DNA from: Cercis canadensis | Lineage: Eukaryota > Streptophyta > Magnoliopsida > Fabales > Fabaceae | Direction: 5' to 3' | DNA: 64,000 bases | Assembly: GCA_003255065.1 (NCBI GenBank) | Contig: QAOA01008668.1 | Coordinates: 204,183-268,182, forward strand | Shown: one piece after another, positions 10,853-24,241 of the stretch | Position numbering within the stretch: the first letter of the stretch is position 1 | Layout: each line of letters begins with the position of its first letter | The notes under the pieces: model-generated | Told to the model about the DNA's origin: nothing | Databases searched by the model: none | Seen by the model: only the letters and a program-made list of their open reading frames with translations | Program-made: the position numbers and the translations under genes

Positions 10853-13800
10853 TCCCCCTTCAAACTCAGTGTGCTGGGCCAAATAGTGAGTTTGTGTCTA
10901 TTTGACAGAAAGGCTTTTGTAGACAATGGTTTAGTGAGCACATCGGCTAATTGATCTGAGGAAGGAACATGACAAAGCTTAAGAGTTTTGTTGAGTAAGA
11001 GATCACAAACAAAGTAGCAATCAATCTCAATATGTTTGGTGTGAGCATGAAGAACTGGATTGGCAGCAAGAAACTTGGCACTGAGATTGTCACATAGCAG
11101 TAAAGGTGGAGATGGTAAGGAAAAATGAAGTTCTTTCAATAAAGATTGCAACCATAGAAGTTCAAAGGTGGCATTGGCAAGTGCTCGATATTCAGCTTCA
11201 ATGCTTGAACGAGCCACTACTTTTTGTTTGCCAGAGGACCATGAGATGAGAGAAGAGCCAAAAAAGATGGCATGGCCACTGGTGCTACGCTTGTCATCAG
11301 GACAGCCAGCCCAATCTGAGTCAAAGTAGGCAACCAAGGGTAAGGACTTGCATTTGGACAAAGTAAGGCCATATGAAATAGTGCCTTTGAGATACTTGAG
11401 CACTCTCTTAGCTGCTTGAAGATGCACATCAGTGGGTGCACTCATGAACTGACATAGTTTATTTACAGAGAAAGCGATATCAGGGCTAGTTATAGTACAG
11501 TACTGAAGAGCCCCCACCAAGCTCCTAAAGACAAGAGGCTAAGATAAGCAGTTGCCATCTGTTTGAGAGAGCACTTGAGAACTGATCATAGGTGTAGGGG
11601 CTGGTTTGGCATTTTCCAAGCCTGCTCGATGAAGCAAATCAGAGATGTACTTGGTTTGAGAGAGATGCAAGTGTGAGAGCTTCTAGAGGTCTCAATTCCC
11701 AAGAAGTAGTGCAGAGAACCCAAGTCCTTCAAAGAAAAAACAATATTGAGAGAAGTCACCAGTGCCTTGATAAGAGAGGGATTGGAACTAGTGATGATAA
11801 TATCATCCACATATACCAGAAGGTAAAGGATTATTGATGCTAAGGTAAAAACAAACAGGGAGTTATCTGAGATGGTGCATTGTAACCCCCAGGCAAGCAA
11901 AGTGAGCTTGAGTTTGGTAAACCAAGCTCTAGGAGCTTGTTTGAGTCCATATAAGGCCTTCTTTAACTTGCAAACATACTGAGGCACAGAAGAGTCCTCA
12001 AAACCAGGTGGCTGCTTCATGAAAACTTCCTCAGGCAAGTCACCATTCAAGAATGCATTGTCAACATCTAGTTGTTGCAGAGGCCAATTATTAGACAAGG
12101 CAATGGTGAGGACTGTTCGAATGGTTGTTGGTTTAACCACTGGACTAAAGGTCTCAAAGAAATCAATCTCATAAGTCTGAGTGAAACCTTGAGCCACTAA
12201 GCGGGCTTTATACCTCTCCACAGAGCCATCTGAGCGATATTTTAGTTTATAAACCCATTTACAGCTAACCACATTTTTATCAGGAGGGCATGGGACAAGT
12301 TCCCAAGTCTAATTGGCTTGTAAGGCTTGAAATTCTTTTTGCATAGCTTCAACCCACTCAGGAGACTTGCGAGCTTGATGAAATGTAGAAGGTTCTACAG
12401 TAACAAGAGCATAAGCTGTGGTGTAAACTTTTGGCTTGAAAATGCCATTTTGGCTTCTTCTAACCATTCTAGTAGGCACCACAGCAGGAGCATCAGAAGC
12501 AGGGAGTGAATTCAAAAAAGAGCTGCCAGAAGTAGAAGTCTCAGGTGAAGAAAATGCCTTTGAGACAGCGGCTGTATTCGTTGTGGGAACCTACTGAGGA
12601 GAGGAAGTGGCATTTTGAGGAGAACCAAACATATTTATGCTAGACATAGGAGGCAGAATGACAGGAAGCATGCATTGAGAAGGTTTAGCAGCAGTAGTAG
12701 CAGGTGGAGATTGAAAGGGAAACACCATTTCAGCAAAAATGACATGTCTAGACACATATATGCGCTTGGAGGTCATATCCAAACATAAAAAACCTTTATG
12801 CTTACTGCTGTACCCTAAGAAGCAACAGGCAGCAGACCTAGGTTCAAGTTTGTGGTGGCGATATGGCCTGAGATAAGGAAAGCATATACACCCAAAGGAG
12901 ACTTGTGTGCTAATATCGAGGTAGGTAACCTGTTAATCAAGTACACTGCTGTTTGGAACGTAAATGGCCAATAGGAAGTAGGAATCCCTACAGTAGTAAG
13001 TAATGATAACCCGGTTTCTACTACATGCCTATTCTTTCATTCAACTAGGCCATTCTGTTGAGGAGTGTAAGGACATGAGAACCTATGAGTAATTCCCAAT
13101 GACTTGACCAATTGAGCAAAGGCAACAAATTCCCCTCCAAAATCTAATTGAAGAACTTTGACTTTACTATCAAATTGTTGCTCAACCATGACTAAAAAAC
13201 TTTGAAACATTGCTAAAGCCTCAGATTTTGATTTTAGTAAATAAAGCCAAGAAAAGCGACTGTAGTCATCAATAAGCAAGAGAAAATAACATGCTCCATT
13301 AACAGCACAGCAAGAAGGAGAACCCCACAAATCCATATGTATCAAATCAAACGGCTTTACTGATTTAGTTACAGACTTGGCAAAAGGAAGTTTATGGCTT
13401 TTGGCCAATTGACAAGAGCTGCATATAGGAGATATACTAAATGGAAAAGGAGGAAAATTACATTGAGTCATAACCCTATTGATGACATCAATGGCAGGAT
13501 GTCCTAGCCTATTATGTCATAATTGCAATTTTGAGGCATTTTTATTGGAATTCAAACTAAACTTGAAAAACCTTCGGTAAACTAGAAACTAAATCTTTGT
13601 CAGCAGCAGCTTGAGACATCACCTTGTATAACCCTTGGTCAAGCCTTCCTTGGAACAACACCTCTTTGGTTGTCTGGTCCTTCACAACAAAGTAAGAAGG
13701 ATGAAACTCCACAAAAGCATGATTATCTTTGCATAACCTTTGGACACTAACCAAGTTGGCAGTAATTTTAGGAACATGAAGAACATTCTTGAGTAATAAA

Positions 13801-14985
13801 GGCTTATTAGATGCAGAAAGAGAAGTGATACATGTGTTAAGCATAGATATAGTCTTACCATTGCCCACAATAACACCTTCTTCTCCAACAAAAGGATTAT
13901 GCAAGGCTAAGTTGCCAAGATCTTCTATCACATGGTGTGTGCCTCCAGTATCAAGGAACCATGGAGTGTCTTCTACAGTGCTTGAGGTAGCCATCAGTGC
14001 CTGTGGATCTTGATTTTGTACCCCAGAAGTAGGTTTCGGTTGGAAGTTGTTATCAAACCTGTGCCAACAATCAAAAGCCAAATGACCAGGTTTGTGACAA
14101 ATTTGACATTGTGGTCTGTTGCTATTTCCAGCTTTGAAGTTCTTCTTGAACTGATTTCCTTGATTTCTAGGTGGTGCATTTGGATGTTCATTCTGAGAAC
14201 CATGATTACCAGAACGATAACCATGAGAGTTATTGTTGAATCTTTTCTTTCCTGCAGATGGATTGAATAGTGCAACATTTGCTTGCATCAACACTTCCTC
14301 ATCCACAGATTTCTGCCTTTCAAGTCTTCCTTCGAAAGTAAGAAGGTGACTCTGTAGTCCTTCAATGGAGACATACTCAAGACTGAGAGATGCCACAACT
14401 AGATTGTATTCCTGGCCTAGACCACTCAGAATTGCCATAATTTGGTCATCTTGAGTCACTATTTCTCCTATTGCTAGAAGGTTATCACAAATGCCTCGAA
14501 TTTTCATCATATAATCCCAAATTCCAAGATTTCCTTTTCTAGTTGTCTGCAGCTTTAGCTTCAATTCCATGACTCTTGCTCATGAGGAAGAATCAAAACT
14601 TTCTGCAAGTGATTTTCAAATCTCAAATGCTGTGTTGTAAGCCATAATCTGAGCCATGATTTGCTCTGTCAAGGAGGAGTAAATCCAACTCATAACTAGA
14701 CGGTTTTGTCTCTGCCACAGTGTGTAGTCAGAGTTCAAAATCATATCTCTAGTGGATGAATCTTGAACAAACCTCTTTGGACAGAACTGAGATCCATCAA
14801 GAATCCCTTCATAGCCATTTGCAATCACAATGTTAAGAACTTGATTGTGTCATATCAAGTAATTGTTGCGATCAAGCTTGGTTGTTAAAGATTGACCAAA
14901 CATTGGAAGTTGTGAATTTCCAGAACCATGAACTGACTCCACAGAACTTGAGCTATGATCCGCCATTACAGGAGCTCTGATACCA

Positions 14986-15551
14986 TAAAAGAATTCAGTA
15001 GTGAAGAAGAGATACTTGATAAAGGATCAAACACCAGAGAAACAATCACACAATGATCGCTATGCATAATATGCAGATTCTGCAAAATGTATTATGTAGA
15101 AGAGAGAAAAAGCTAAGAATGAAGAAAGATAACTTTCGAGAATGAACTTTAGATCTAATCTTGATTATGAAGAAGAAATGAATTACTCAATTAATCAATT
15201 ACAAGGTATCGTTACATTATATAGGCATATGCTGGTGTACAGCTAAGCCATTGATACATTATCAGAATAACTAACTCTCTAACTAACTTTGACTATTAAC
15301 TTCATATTGACTTAGCTTGCTAACACAGCTACTTACATTATGAGACACACTCGTGTTCTATAAGTGTGCACGCCCATGTCAGTATTGAACATGCCTGTGT
15401 TCTATAAATGTACATGCCCATGACATTATTAGACACCCTCGTGTTCTATAAGTGTACACGCCCATGTCAGTATTGAACATGACCGTGTTATACCAGTAGC
15501 ATGCCCGTGTAGTATCAACCTCCATCATCCACTTCTGCTATAGACTTAACA
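14986..15551 (-). repeat. Copia 1, 5' LTR
   Basis: 566 bp. The primer-binding site lies directly beside it (14971-14985, complement of TGGTATCAGAGCTCC). It has the same internal repeat array as the other LTR. Confidence 0.9.
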
Positions 15552-15869
15552 ATATGTGCGACAACTATATCAAAAGAAGTGTGTCATAGTTGATTANACG
15601 GCTACTTACATTATGAGACACACTCGTGTTCTATAAGTGTACACGCCCATGTCAGTATTGAACATGCATGTGTTCTATAAATGTACATGCCCATGACATT
15701 ATTAGACACCCTCGTGTTCTATAAGTGTACACGCCCATGTCAGTATTGAACATGGCCGTGTTATACCAGTAGCATGCCCGTGTAGTATCAACCTCCATCA
15801 TCCACTTCTGCTATAGACTTAACAATATGTGCGACAACTATATCAAAAGAAGTGTGTCATAGTTGATTA
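15325..15869. other. Probable assembly duplication around N at 15597
   Basis: Bases 15325-15596 and 15598-15869 (272 bp each) repeat the end of the copia 1 LTR plus its flank. The second copy is not a third LTR. Confidence 0.87.
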
Positions 15870-17010
15870 GTTGGATACAGAAATACTAAGATTTATTAAT
15901 TATGATAATCAATTAATGGCTTGACTGCAAGATTCTATCTTTTTCAGGCATTAGGTCTGGCTGTGATTTGGCAAGTTGTCGATGACAATGACATGTTTGA
16001 AACATGCATGCATATCATGATCAACCTCTTATAAGTTGTGGTTTATATATATTATAGGGCTTATATTTTCAGAATTTGAAACTCCCTCATATGTTTATTT
16101 TCAATTTATCAGTAGAAAATTATTTTTCTCATGTTTTAAGGAGCTCAAATTTTGGTATTATTTTTTCATGGGAATTCAATTATAACCAAAACACGTCTTC
16201 AATAATAACTTAATGATTAAGTATTATTCACTCCAATTTAAAGTCCTTGTTGGAGCTTCCAATATTGGTAATCACCACCACAAATACATATTGCCTAGTA
16301 GTAAAGGTATTTGAAGGGCATATTAACCATGAAACTATTTTTTACTGATGTGTGTCTATAAGGACCTCAAAAAAAGAAAAAAAAATTATAAGAACCTGAT
16401 TTAAAATTCGTTCAAACTACAAGGATCTGCAATATATTTAAATCTAAATAAATCCAACAAAGTGAACTAAACAACCAAAGCTTACTGTCCACTTATTTTA
16501 TTTTTTTCTCATTTAGAAGTCTATAGTAAATGTCAATTAATTATTAGAATTAGAGAGTATTTTTATAACAATATAAGTGAATATATCATGTACTTTATTC
16601 TTATTAAATACGACTAATTACTGATTGGTTATATTTTTTATCTTTATATATAGCATATTATGATCTTTATTATATATGAATTGCATGGATGAAAATTTGA
16701 TTCCAAGAGCTATATTTTTTATATTCTTTAGATAATGTAGTTATTAGCAAACAAAGGCTAGATGCTAATGCTATAATGCCAATAAAGTTGGTAACATGGT
16801 GCCAACGGCTGGTAACTTATGCATTGATTCTATATTTTATTATGAATATAATGAGCTTTATGAGGACGAACGGCTAGTAGCCTATTGGTAATACTATATA
16901 TATGTGTATCTAGACACAAAGTAAGAGTATGCAACATTATTATTTTGTGTATATGTGCTTTGCTTATTATTTATGAGTAAACACTTGAGTAGAGAAGAGT
17001 GTTGGAGAGA
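15870..17010. other. Non-coding DNA upstream of NPF7 copy A
   Basis: Collinear with 53200-54144 in unit B. A block at about 16312-16540 is missing from B. No supported frame or RNA gene was seen. Confidence 0.6.
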
Positions 17011-17015
17011 ATCCT

Positions 17016-18246
17016 TGTTATGAGAGAACAGAGTGCAAGTGTACGCTATCGTCTTACAAGTAATATAATGAGTAAAGATTGTCTCTCAAGGATTAATGCT
17101 ATTAACTACCAAAATTGAATTAATTCCAATTTTATCTTATCAACGGATTCAGGAAAAATTCAAGACTGATTTTAAATAAACTGAAAACAAACTTAAAACA
17201 GATAAAAGTCACAAATTAATTAAAAGAGAAAAACCTAGTGTTTTCGATTTCACCATAACTAATCCAAGTTGAATTACTTATATCCTTAATTCAGAATTAT
17301 CTTCCAAATTAATAGTTGAGATTACCTATAGTATTCATTAGCCTCTCTTGAGGTCTAATGAATCCACAATATCTCTATATCTCTATGTAAATTACAAATA
17401 ACCAGGAAATTTATTTAATTCTATGGATCCCTTGTAGCGACTACACAAACCATGTAGATATATATCTATCCTACATGCAATCTATGGTATTCTACCCAAT
17501 GAACTAGACACATAATTCCCTTCTCGAATTCTTTTATGATTAACATATCACCTAACTAATGGCCAATTAATTAGAGGCATTAAGAGTAGAATAGAACACT
17601 CAATTAGAAAATAAAATCCAGAGATTAATTACTATAAGAAAATACAACTGTTCATAGTTAGGCTACATCGTAGCCCATAAAAGAGAATTACTTCATGATC
17701 AAAAATAAAAACATAGTAGCACAAATTCTAAACATGATTCAAGAAGAAAAATGGAAGAAAAACTCGTGGCAATGAAGAACCGACACTGAATCTCAAACTC
17801 CAAGCTTTCAATCTCTTCTCCTTGCTATCTCAAGATTTAGAACATGTGGGAACCCTAAACTAGTCCTTAAACATCTATTTATCAGCCTTAAGAAGTCTAA
17901 TTAAATTAGGAATAATTTTGGGGCTCAAAACCTACAAGAAGTAGGAAAACTAATGAAAAATCGTACAAGGCAGATCTCAGGTGCCGAGGCCCTACATCCG
18001 GGTGCCTAAGCCCTGTCCTTTATGCTAGCAACAGCAATTTAGGCGTCTAGGAGCTCGGGCTTCAGCTAAGACACTAAATTCTCGTCTTTCAGCCATTAAA
18101 CATCTTTGAATCATTCCCAATTGCAATATTTGTATTTCCTACAAAATAAACACAAAACCACAAGAATAAAACCGTTAAACGACTCAAAAGTTAACTAAAT
18201 AACAAGTGGATGATATCTAATTTATGGATATAAAATTTATTCATCA
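17016..18246 (-). repeat. Solo LTR, Ty3-like, unit A
   Basis: A 1231-bp fossil solo LTR with 5-bp target repeat ATCCT on both sides (17011-17015 and 18247-18251). It starts TGTTATGAG and ends TTCATCA on the plus strand. On the minus strand its end resembles a motif common at the 3' end of plant Ty3-type LTRs (ACTCATTATATTACTTG followed by a GACGATAG-type run). Same family as 39259, 54150 and 61216. The matching copy at 54150 uses the same target repeat, so the insertion predates the duplication. Confidence 0.85.
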
Positions 18247-18251
18247 ATCCT

Positions 18252-21136
18252 TTCCTCCTATTTGTGCATAATTTGGAGGATAAATGGTGTGATTACTGGG
18301 ATATTGTATCCTAGAGACAATATATCTAAAACGTACCGCACTTGGTGGAAGATACCAATAATCACCTGTGAGAGAAGTGAATTGTCTTAAAGAAAATGAA
18401 ATACTCGTGCTTCATCCTCGTGCCACATATTTATTTTACATTAGCACCTCATTACGTTTATATTTTATTTCTATTTGTGTAAGCTTGGGAACAACATTTT
18501 CACTATCTGATTTAGTATATTCATTTAGGAACAGATTCACAATTTTAGACTGAAGAATAATGAAGAGAAGGGACTCTATAAGGATGACAGAACGAGAGGG
18601 GGAAGTAATGAAAATTGTGTTGTGCACAAAAGAAGAGCAGAGTGCGACAGTGAATGAAATGGCCGCATCACTTTGTGATTGTGCCCACGACTATACTCTT
18701 CATTGGATAAAACTTATTGTACATTTTATATACTTTGAGTATTATACTTAATAGCCATATGAAGGATGCCTTAAACCAAATAGTAAATCCACTTACGTGG
18801 AAAATGGAATTTACTTTATGACCATTTAGAGGTCATTGCTTTTCTTCAGGTGCCCAACGTCCATTATAACTAGCTTTGCATTTTATTGTAGATGTATTCT
18901 GCTCTAAAGTACCCAAGCTAGATGCATTTAGGACACATTCCAACCTTATATATGTGAGAATCTAGATATTACATGGAAATGGACATGTCTATTCTGAATA
19001 TTTTGTCAGTTTACGTACTTTATGCTTATGTGTTGTCTCATTTGTGTATAAACCTTGGGTGGAGAAGCGTGTGGAGAAAGATTCATGTCCTCCTTTTTGG
19101 ATAGAATTTGGAGGATAAATAGTGTACCTACTGGACTATTGTATCCTAAAACCAATGTGTCTATAATACACTTCACCCAGTAGACATAATTAGAATTACT
19201 TGTGGTAGGCATGAATTGCCTCAAAAGAGAGTAAGATATCTACGCCCTATCCCAATGCTACGTCTCTATTTTTACACTAACAACTATATTATCTTTTTGT
19301 AATTTATTGCTATTTTGCAGGTTTGGGAACAACAATATTATATCAGGAGCATTTCAATTATAAGTCAAGAAGAAGTTTTTCACTAACCAAAGCAAAATAT
19401 ATATACCTGTCTTCATTTTTCTGTCTCTCTCACTTTATGTACCTGTCTATTATTTTCTTTTTCTCTTTTACAGTTTCTTTCCCCCCCCTAGAGTTCAAAT
19501 AGTTTGGCCATTCGCAGGTCCTTTCACTAACAAACTCCCAAGCTTGGTAGGTTTGATTTTGTATCCAAATTCGCTTTCAGTAAAGTCCTGGAACGTGAAA
19601 AACAACAGTTCCTTTTTAATTTGTTCATGGCTTACCATTCCAATTTTCTGTTTAATTTTCTTTCCATTGTCTAATTGGCTTTGAAAGATCACATCAGTGA
19701 GTCGTTAAACAGGTAAAATGCATAAGCAGAAGTCCATATCTTGTTCCACTTATCATTTTGTGGATATCTCGACTAAACATTTAGAGGTTTTTTAGTTGTG
19801 TGGCTTTCACTCTCTTGGATAAGCACAGGTTGACAATAACTCAAAATACACCAGGAAAAATCTATTGGCAGATTTTTGTTGGATTAACTTATAGTTCGTA
19901 AAGGAAAAATAAATTTTTTTGCCTCACGTGGTATCGTATTAAAAGTAGAGATGTAAAGCTTTGCTATAATCGGGCTTATCTGTTGGAGAAGTTAATGAAT
20001 TAATCACCATGCTATAGATTTTGATGTTTGATGCTTGTGGCTTAAGATGCTGTCAAATGTCCTATATTTATTTATATATTTTTGGGAAGTTTTTTAATCC
20101 TATCCATAAGTTAGGTTGATTCCACTGATTTTGATTTTTTAACAAATTATATTAATCCATGTTATGTCACACCAAAAAAGTTGTCTTAATCTGAGTCACA
20201 ATGGATCTATTTAATGAAGCTCCGCCACTGACCGTGGCCATCGAGCCTAACTCAGTCAAATGGAATTAGGAAGGAAATTAAAGTTACTTCTTTAATATGA
20301 CTTAAAACAAGATAATTTCCTATTTTTCCTAGTTAATGTGTTAAGCATGAGTATAAAAAGATTATAGGTTCTTTAACCTCATATATCAAATGGTATCCTA
20401 TTATTTCTTAATCATTTCAAATATAGTTAATATAGATACTGTATAAATTATCCTATTTTTCATTATAATTCTTGTATTTGTAGATTGCCATTTATTTTCA
20501 AACTAAAAACATTATTGGTGTCAATGTCAAGGAGAATACTTTTAATTAATTTCTCTCTCTCTCTCTCATCTATGTATCCATCTTTCATTTTCTTTCAATC
20601 TTTCATAGCTTTTCTTTTTTCCCCGAAGAACTTAGGCAATAGGAGTAAAAGCTTTCAACTTGCCTTTGAGGAGACACTGAGGAAATCAAAGTCATTGTCA
20701 TGCTTAAAATTTAGCCTAGAATTGAATTTGAGTCACTCAAAGGTCCCTTTCATTAGCAAACTTCCAAACTAGATAGGTTTGATGTTGTATCCAAATTCGC
20801 TTTCGGTAAAGTCCTGAGTCCTGGTACATGAAAAGCAATGGCTCATATTCAATTTGCTCATGGCTTATCATTCTAATTTTCTGTTTAATTTTAAGCTCTA
20901 ATAAAGACAATACCCATGAAATCAACTCCAATCAAGCGGGTTTTTTTTTTCTTAGTCAAGTGGGCTTTGAAATATTACATCAATGAGTTTTTGAAGTTGC
21001 GTACAAACATTAAAAAAAATGAATATGCAGAAGCCTATTTCTTCTTTAACTTATCATTTTGGAGATATCTGACTCAAAATTTAGAGATATTTTCAAACAG
21101 ATTTTGTGCCTTCCACTCTCTTGGATAGCACAGTTT
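18252..21136. other. Non-coding DNA with old internal tandem units, unit A
   Basis: Two blocks repeat within this stretch. About 18252-18530 resembles 19085-19340 (shared ATTTGGAGGATAAAT and CTTGGGAACAACA-type motifs). About 19490-20090 resembles 20700-21136 continuing after the copia insertion at 27497-27790 (shared CCAAATTCGCTTTC and TATCATTTTG motifs). A CT microsatellite lies at 20551-20567. No gene is supported. The 63-codon frame at 18560-18751 has no recognisable family. Confidence 0.6.
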
Positions 21137-21141
21137 GACAA

Positions 21142-21504
21142 TGTTGAAATTAGTAAAGTAATTTTCTAGAATAATGTCTCTTCATTTCTCAAGAAGCTTA
21201 TTTACTCAATAATCCTAGTTTAATGTGGTTCATGTATAATGTCTCTTTGTTTCTCAAGAAGCTTATTCAATAATCCTAGTTTTTAGTGTGGTTCATGTAT
21301 TAGGAATTAATTTGGGGGATGAACCTTTTTTCATTGGAGTCCTATAAATACCTATGTAATCTTTCATTCTTGTGTATCAGAAAAATACAAGTCTTCTTCT
21401 CTTATCCATCATTGGAATTCTATTCTTTTCTTTGGCTTGTTTTTCTTCACCAAGGTTGTTGATCTTGGGCTAGTGTAACATTGCTGCATTACGGTTTCTC
21501 TTTA
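21142..21504 (+). repeat. Copia 2, 5' LTR
   Basis: 363 bp, from TGTTGAAATT to TTTCTCTTTA, directly followed by the primer site. Confidence 0.92.
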
Positions 21505-22681
21505 TGGTATCAGAGCTTGAGAGATAGCTTTGTGTCAAGATATCTTGTGAAGAAAATCAGCCGGTGTTCCAAATGGATTCAAGTGATCATGTTGTTGGAT
21601 TTGGTATGGAGCTACTAAACCAATCCAATTACAAAGTATGGAAGACTTGTATGGAGTCCTATCTCATTGGGGAAGACCTTTGGGAGGTTGTTGGTGGAGT
21701 TGACACTATTGCTCCAGAAAATGATGCTGAGGCTTTCAAGCAATGGAGACAGAAAAATGCTAAGGCAGAATTTTCCTTGAAGAGGTCTATTTCCAATGGA
21801 ATGTTTGAGCACACTATCCACTGCAAATCTGCAAATGAGATTTGGCAAACCCTTGACAGGCTATTCAACAAGAAAGATGTGGCTCGCTCGCAACTCTTGG
21901 AGAATCAACTTGCTAATGCTTCTCAAGGTGATCTTTCTATTGCTCAATTCTTCTTGAAAATTAAAAATCTATGTTTAGAAATTTCAGCTCTAGATCCAGA
22001 TGAGCCTATTTCTGAAGCTCGTATGAGGCAGCATATTGTTCGTGGATTGAAGCCGGAGTACATTCCTTATGTCACCTCAATACAAGGGTGGGCTCAACAA
22101 CCATCCTTGGAAGAATTTGAAAATCTCTTGTCTTCCTAAGAATCCTTGGCCATGCAAATGGCTGGATTATCTGTGTCTGATCAAGGTGGAAGTACTGATA
22201 ATAAAAATGTTCTTGTAGTTGAGAAAAAGAAGAATTTCAACCCAAAAGAAAAGAAATTTGATTCAGAATCTAGCAACAATGCCTCCAATTCTTCTAACTT
22301 TAAGAAGAAAAAGTTGAAGTGTTATCGGTGCGGTAAACTTGGACACGTGCAAAAAAATTGTCATGCCAAGTTGAAGCAAGGAAATTTGGTTGAAGCTGAA
22401 AAGGCAAATAAAGGAGATTCTTCTCGGAGCAATGAAGAAGACTGGAGCAAGTGTTTTATGGCGAGAGTTGCATCTAGTCTTGCTTCAATTGACCTTGAGA
22501 ATGATTGGATCGTGGATTCTAGCTGCGGTCATTATGTGACTGGTGATGCTTCTAAATTCTCAAGTCTTCATCCTTGTCAAAGGAAAGATGCCATTGTTAC
22601 AATAGACAACACAGTTCACTCTGTGGAGAAGGAGGGGACAGTTGTTATCAATGGGAGCAAGGACAATTCTATTACACTCAA

Positions 22682-24241
22682 TGATACTTGTCTTTTAGAA
22701 CTATACAATCCATGCTTTAATAATGAATTTTTACCTGCATTGTAATCAAATTCTCTCTAAACATGGTGTTTAATCCATAAATTGGCTTTGACAGGTACCA
22801 AGATGGGTAATTTGGAAATGAGAAGAATCTGGCAGAAATTCATGGAGAAAATGGCAATGAAAGCAGCCATCTACCAAGTTTTCTACTAGACACGGGCAGT
22901 AACACGGCCGTGTGTACCCCGTGTCTACCATCCAGAGGCTACTGCTCAAGCTCATGGACAAACACGGCCTCAGACAGGAACAGACACGGCCGTGTCCAAG
23001 GCCGTGTTGATCAAGCAGAATGTCCAAGAGAACAAAGGCCCAGTCTAAGGGCAAACACGGTCAAGGAAAGAGAAGAACACGGCCGTGTGAGGGGCCGTGT
23101 TGAACAGGCAGAGGCTACAAAGTCAGGACACGCCCAGACCAAAGAAGAGCACGGGCCATGTCTAAGTGACACGGCCATGATCAGAAAGGAACACGGCCGT
23201 GTCAGAGCCCGTGTTCGATGACCAGAAATGCAACTTAAGTGACATGCCCAGGACCAGAAAGGAACACGGCCGTGTTCGAGCTATTTTTGACCAAATGACC
23301 TAATTCTGCACAAGTATAAAAAGGAAATCTGATGCATGGCATAAAGGGGCCGTACTTGGGAAGAAAGGAGCAGAAGAACTAGAGAGCAAGGGGGAGCAAT
23401 TGGAACTGGATCGTCATAGAGTTTCTTCTTCTTCTCTTCTTTTCATCTCATGTTTAATACTTATTTGTTTTTATTGAATTCAAGTATGAGTAGCTAAATT
23501 CTTATTGTTAGGGGTTTGATGTAATTCATTTGTAATGAAGTTTCAAGATTGAATAAACTTGTTTAAGCACAACTTCTTTTGTTGAATAGAATTTGCTGTT
23601 CTTAATGCCTTTAAATGCTTAGCTACCATTTGAATGGTTAAGAGATTTGTTTTAACACTAGGAATAGTAAGATCCAAATGTGCTCTGTAAATTCTGTCCT
23701 AAATTGAGTTAATCTAGGAATAGATAACTTCGTTTAGGTGGTATTAGATTAATTTCCTAGAACCAAATCACCTAAATTAATTGGTTGTATCAAGGAATTG
23801 GACAAGTAATTAGTATAGGGAGGATTGTATCACCAAGGAATTGGGTTCAATCACTTTAAGGAAATGAACCAACAACAAAGGAATTGTAACTGAAATAAGT
23901 AGTCCAGTATTGATTCTGAGATTACCTTGTCTATGAGGAAATCGAATTGCAAGTGAATGAAATCAACCCCTAACCTTTCTCATTCTTATTACAAATCTCA
24001 CATTTAGATTGTCTCTTAAAGATTGTTACGATATTGTTGGAATTTTGTTACTTAGTTGTCACTTAGTTAATTGCAGCAGCTCATTCTAGGGCTGCCTTCA
24101 ATCCAAACCATTTATCCTTCCGAATAGAATCTTTATTGGTGAAATTGGTAATTGTTAGCCTTAATCCTCGTGGGAACGATACTCTACTCACTACTATATT
24201 ACTTGTGTGACTCGGTATACTTGCCGGAAAAAGTCCCATCA
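22682..24241 (+). repeat. Solo LTR nested in copia 2, Ty3-like
   Basis: A 1560-bp fossil with TG...CA ends (TGATACTTGTC to GTCCCATCA) and 5-bp target repeat CTCAA at 22677-22681 and 24242-24246. The host copia frame reads SITLN on the left and TLNNVYHVPG on the right, which fixes the insertion point. Its 3' end contains CGTGGGAACGATACTC and ACTATATTACTTGTG, typical of plant Ty3-type LTR ends. The middle (about 22890-23280) holds about ten copies of a palindromic ACACGGCCGTGT motif. Confidence 0.85.
22890..23280. repeat. ACACGGCCGTGT palindrome cluster
   Basis: Irregularly spaced copies and half-copies of ACACGGCCGTGT, each flanked by AAGGAACA-like or CAGAGG-like sequence. The cluster is GC-rich in an AT-rich region. 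Confidence 0.85.

Larger units (their letters stand above)
10290..15551 (-). mobile_element. Ty1/copia LTR retrotransposon 1, unit A promoter insertion
   Basis: A fossil copia element in minus orientation, complete from end to end, with 5-bp target repeat ATATG (10285-10289 and 15552-15556). Unit B has the empty site near 53160. LTRs are 10290-10852 and 14986-15551. The primer site TGGTATCAGAGC and the purine tract AAGGGGGA sit inside them as expected. Parts in element order: gag with a CCHC knuckle (about 14.8-13.9 kb), protease (about 13.95 kb), integrase (about 13.5-12.8 kb), reverse transcriptase (about 12.3-11.6 kb), RNase H (about 11.5-10.9 kb). The coding region is broken in several places. 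The two LTRs differ at a few dozen sites by eye, so this is not a recent insertion, yet it postdates the A/B duplication. Confidence 0.93.

Noticed and set aside
15598-15822. Apparent third copy of the copia 1 LTR
   Set aside because: It begins exactly at an N and repeats the preceding 272 bp; unit B has no such extra sequence.
18560-18751. 63-codon frame conserved in both units (also 55806-55997)
   Set aside because: Similarity is no higher than in neighbouring non-coding DNA, there is no family match, and conservation is expected from the recent duplication.
22910-23221. Open frame of about 100 codons across the ACACGGCCGTGT cluster
   Set aside because: The frame is open only because of the GC-rich repeat; it lies inside a solo LTR and matches no protein family.
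22890-23280. CRISPR-like array of short repeats
   Set aside because: Spacing is irregular, repeats are palindromic and degenerate, and the DNA is plant nuclear; it is a repeat cluster in an LTR.
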